DNA from: Acidobacteriota bacterium
GTDB taxonomy: Bacteria > Acidobacteriota > Vicinamibacteria > Vicinamibacterales > UBA8438
DNA length: 5,720 bases
NCBI GenBank assembly: GCA_003533545.1
Contig: DQEK01000015.1
Location: 32,002-37,721, forward strand
Direction: 5' to 3'
Below the pieces are notes generated by a model, which was not told where the DNA came from, made no database searches, and was given only the letters and a program-made list of their open reading frames with translations. Positions 3,811 to 5,720 of the stretch are shown one piece after another. Both the position numbers and the translations under genes were made by a program. Each line of letters opens with the position of its first letter. Position 1 is the first letter of the stretch.

Positions 3811-5720
3811 GTGCGACAAGGCGCCTACGCGGTGGTTCTCACGATCATAGCGGTGGGCTTCGCTTCCTCGCTGTCTCCCCAAGCCGCCCAACCACTGTCC
3901 GGCTCAGCCCCAGCGGCCGTATCGCCTCAGCGTGCTCTCTTGGACGAGTACTGCGTTACGTGCCACAACGGCGACTATGTACACGGTTCAGACGAGCCCC
4001 GTTCGCTTCTTATCTCACAACTCCGCGCAGTCGGACTGGCACTCGATGACATAAATATCGACAATGTCGCCGAGAACCCAGCGGTATGGGAAGGCGTCGT
4101 TCGCAAGCTACGCGTTGGTGCCATGCCGCCCCAACCCCGGCCAAGACCAAACAAGGAAACCTACGACAACTTCCGCCGGTGGTTAGAAGACGAGCTGGAT
4201 AGAGCCGCAGACGCCAATCCGAACCCCGGGCGAACCCAAGCATTTCATCGATTAAACCAAACTGAATACCGCAACGTCATCCGGGACCTGCTGGACCTTG
4301 AGATTGACGTCGGTGAATGGATTCCGGCGGATGCTCCGGACAGACACGGGTTCGATAACAACGCTGGGGCGCTGTCGCTGTCCCCAGCGCTATTCGAACG
4401 TTACGTGTCCGCAGCGCGAAAAATCAGCCGCCTTGTCATCGGTCTACCACCAGCCGGTGGCACCGTCATCAAGACCTACGAGGTCCCGCTCAGACTAGTG
4501 CAAGACAACCAACAAGGTGAGGAGCTCCCGTTCGGATCGCGTGGCGGCACGGCCGTACGGCATCACTTTCCCGTCGACGGTGAGTATCTGATCAAGCTAG
4601 GCCTTCGTACGAATTACGTCGGATACGTTCGTGGTATCGACCAAGCCCACGACGTGGAGGTTCGACTGGACGGACGCAGAATCCGCCAGTTCACCTTTGG
4701 GGGCGAGGCCCCAGGCATGCCCGCTCCGCTCAGCTTCGCTGGCAACATCCGGGGCGACGACAGCTGGGAATCCTATACATTGCACGCCGGCGACGAACTT
4801 GAAGTGCGAGTCAACGTCGACGCTGGCCCGCACCTCATTGGCATCTCGTTTCCACGGGAAACCTGGGAAGAGGACGGTGTCTTACAACCACGGCAGACCG
4901 GCTTCGCGCTAGCGGTTAACGATATGCCGGACAGCAACCCGGCGCTCGATAGCGTGCAAATCAATGGCCCATTTACGGTCGACGGCCCGGGGATGACCCC
5001 CACGCGTCGCAGGGTTTTTACATGCACCCCGGCGACTCAAACCGAGGAGCGTCCCTGCGCCAAAGAGATTCTCTCCACGCTAGCTCGAAGGGCCTATCGG
5101 CGACCAGTGACCGATGCCGACATCGACACGCTCCTCAGCTTCTTTGACGGGGGACGTGCCGGCGGCAGCTTCGATGCGGGTATCGGCTTCGCGCTTGAGC
5201 GGCTGCTTGCCGACCCTGAATTTCTCTACCGAATCGAAAGCGACCCCATTGATGGCACACCTGGGGCGCTCTACACGATCAGGGACATCGAGCTCGCGTC
5301 ACGGCTCTCGTTCTTCTTGTGGAGCAGCGTGCCAGACGATTCGTTGCTGGCAGCCGCCGAAGACGGCACACTGAGCGACCCTAGCGTTCTCGAGCGGCAG
5401 GTGCGCCGAATGATAGCCGACCCGCGCGCCGCCTCCCTCGTTGAGAATTTTGCGGGCCAGTGGCTACATTTCCGTAACCTACGTGGCGTCTACCCAGACC
5501 CACTTATCTTTCCGGACTTCGACGAAAACCTTCGCTCGAGTTACGAGACGGAGACCCGCCTCTTCATCGAGCACCAGTTGCGTAGTGACGCAAGTTTGCT
5601 CGACCTGCTTCGTGCAAATTACACCTTCGTCGATGAACGGCTAGCCAAGCACTACAAGATTCCAGGTATCTATGGGAACCGTTTTCGGAAAGTGAACTTC
5701 GCCGAGGGCGAGCGGGCCGG
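3811..5720 (+). CDS. Secreted haem-motif protein with DUF1587/DUF1595/DUF1592 domains (planctomycete-type cytochrome family), cut by the right edge
   Basis: The frame from GTG 3811 stays open for 636 codons to the window end; the C-terminus is missing. Residues 1-26 are a signal peptide (VVLTIIAVGFASSL core). A c-type haem motif CVTCH (48-52) and a distal MPP (105-107, in KLRVGAMPP) outline a small cytochrome c domain. Next come a DUF1587 (PSD3) block at about 147-210 (RLNQTEYRNVIRDLL, then FDNNAGALSLSPALFERY), a beta-rich region at about 211-350 resembling a carbohydrate-binding sandwich (HHFPVDGEYLIKLGL, VEVRLDGRRI, LIGISF), a DUF1595 (PSD5) helical block at 416-476 (RRAYRRPVTDADI, FALERLLADPEFLYRIE) and DUF1592 (PSD4) from about 488 to 620 (LASRLSFFLWSSVPDD, FAGQWLHFRNL). 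DUF1588 should start at the edge, with DUF1585 beyond it. The family is presumed to act in periplasmic redox or polymer processing, but no reaction is established. About 18 extra residues follow the CxxCH. The gene is divergent from the ankyrin gene. Confidence 0.93.
   Translation, partial: MRQGAYAVVLTIIAVGFASSLSPQAAQPLSGSAPAAVSPQRALLDEYCVTCHNGDYVHGSDEPRSLLISQLRAVGLALDDINIDNVAENPAVWEGVVRKLRVGAMPPQPRPRPNKETYDNFRRWLEDELDRAADANPNPGRTQAFHRLNQTEYRNVIRDLLDLEIDVGEWIPADAPDRHGFDNNAGALSLSPALFERYVSAARKISRLVIGLPPAGGTVIKTYEVPLRLVQDNQQGEELPFGSRGGTAVRHHFPVDGEYLIKLGLRTNYVGYVRGIDQAHDVEVRLDGRRIRQFTFGGEAPGMPAPLSFAGNIRGDDSWESYTLHAGDELEVRVNVDAGPHLIGISFPRETWEEDGVLQPRQTGFALAVNDMPDSNPALDSVQINGPFTVDGPGMTPTRRRVFTCTPATQTEERPCAKEILSTLARRAYRRPVTDADIDTLLSFFDGGRAGGSFDAGIGFALERLLADPEFLYRIESDPIDGTPGALYTIRDIELASRLSFFLWSSVPDDSLLAAAEDGTLSDPSVLERQVRRMIADPRAASLVENFAGQWLHFRNLRGVYPDPLIFPDFDENLRSSYETETRLFIEHQLRSDASLLDLLRANYTFVDERLAKHYKIPGIYGNRFRKVNFAEGERA

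Overview
The window is GC-rich bacterial DNA with densely packed genes. It holds four well-supported protein genes and one possible gene fragment. Nothing looks like phage, an insertion sequence, a CRISPR array, or a tRNA or rRNA gene. The best taxonomic clue is the gene at the right edge, a secreted protein with a haem-binding CxxCH motif and DUF1587/DUF1595/DUF1592 domains. This family is abundant in Planctomycetota, Verrucomicrobiota and Acidobacteriota. Next to secreted ankyrin-repeat and NHL-propeller proteins, it suggests an uncultured acidobacterium-like organism (Vicinamibacteria type). That assignment is inference from gene content, not a marker-gene result.

Layout, left to right. 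(1) At 1-162 on the minus strand a possible coding frame starts on the stop codon of the next gene (TGATG) and runs off the left edge. (2) 162-917 minus is a family 2 glycosyltransferase of the dolichyl-phosphate glucosyltransferase (ALG5/DPG_synthase) type. (3) 918-1038 is a divergent intergenic region with a good sigma70-like promoter facing right. (4) 1039-2073 plus is a secreted NHL-repeat beta-propeller. (5) 2056-3651 minus is a secreted protein of about ten ankyrin repeats, whose 3' end overlaps the NHL gene tail to tail by 18 bp. (6) 3652-3810 is a second divergent region with two back-to-back promoters whose -35 hexamers overlap. (7) 3811 to the right edge, plus strand, is the haem-motif DUF1592-family protein, open for 636 codons and cut by the window end.

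How the genes may work together. The NHL, ankyrin and DUF1592 proteins all have export signals, so all three probably act outside the cytoplasm. The ankyrin and DUF1592 genes share one promoter region and may be co-regulated; their biochemical role is not known. The glycosyltransferase is cytoplasmic and probably loads a sugar onto a polyprenyl phosphate for envelope glycan synthesis. It appears unrelated to the other three. The most interesting candidate for undescribed biology is the divergently paired, exported ankyrin protein and haem-motif DUF1592 protein, with the tail-to-tail NHL gene possibly part of the same module.
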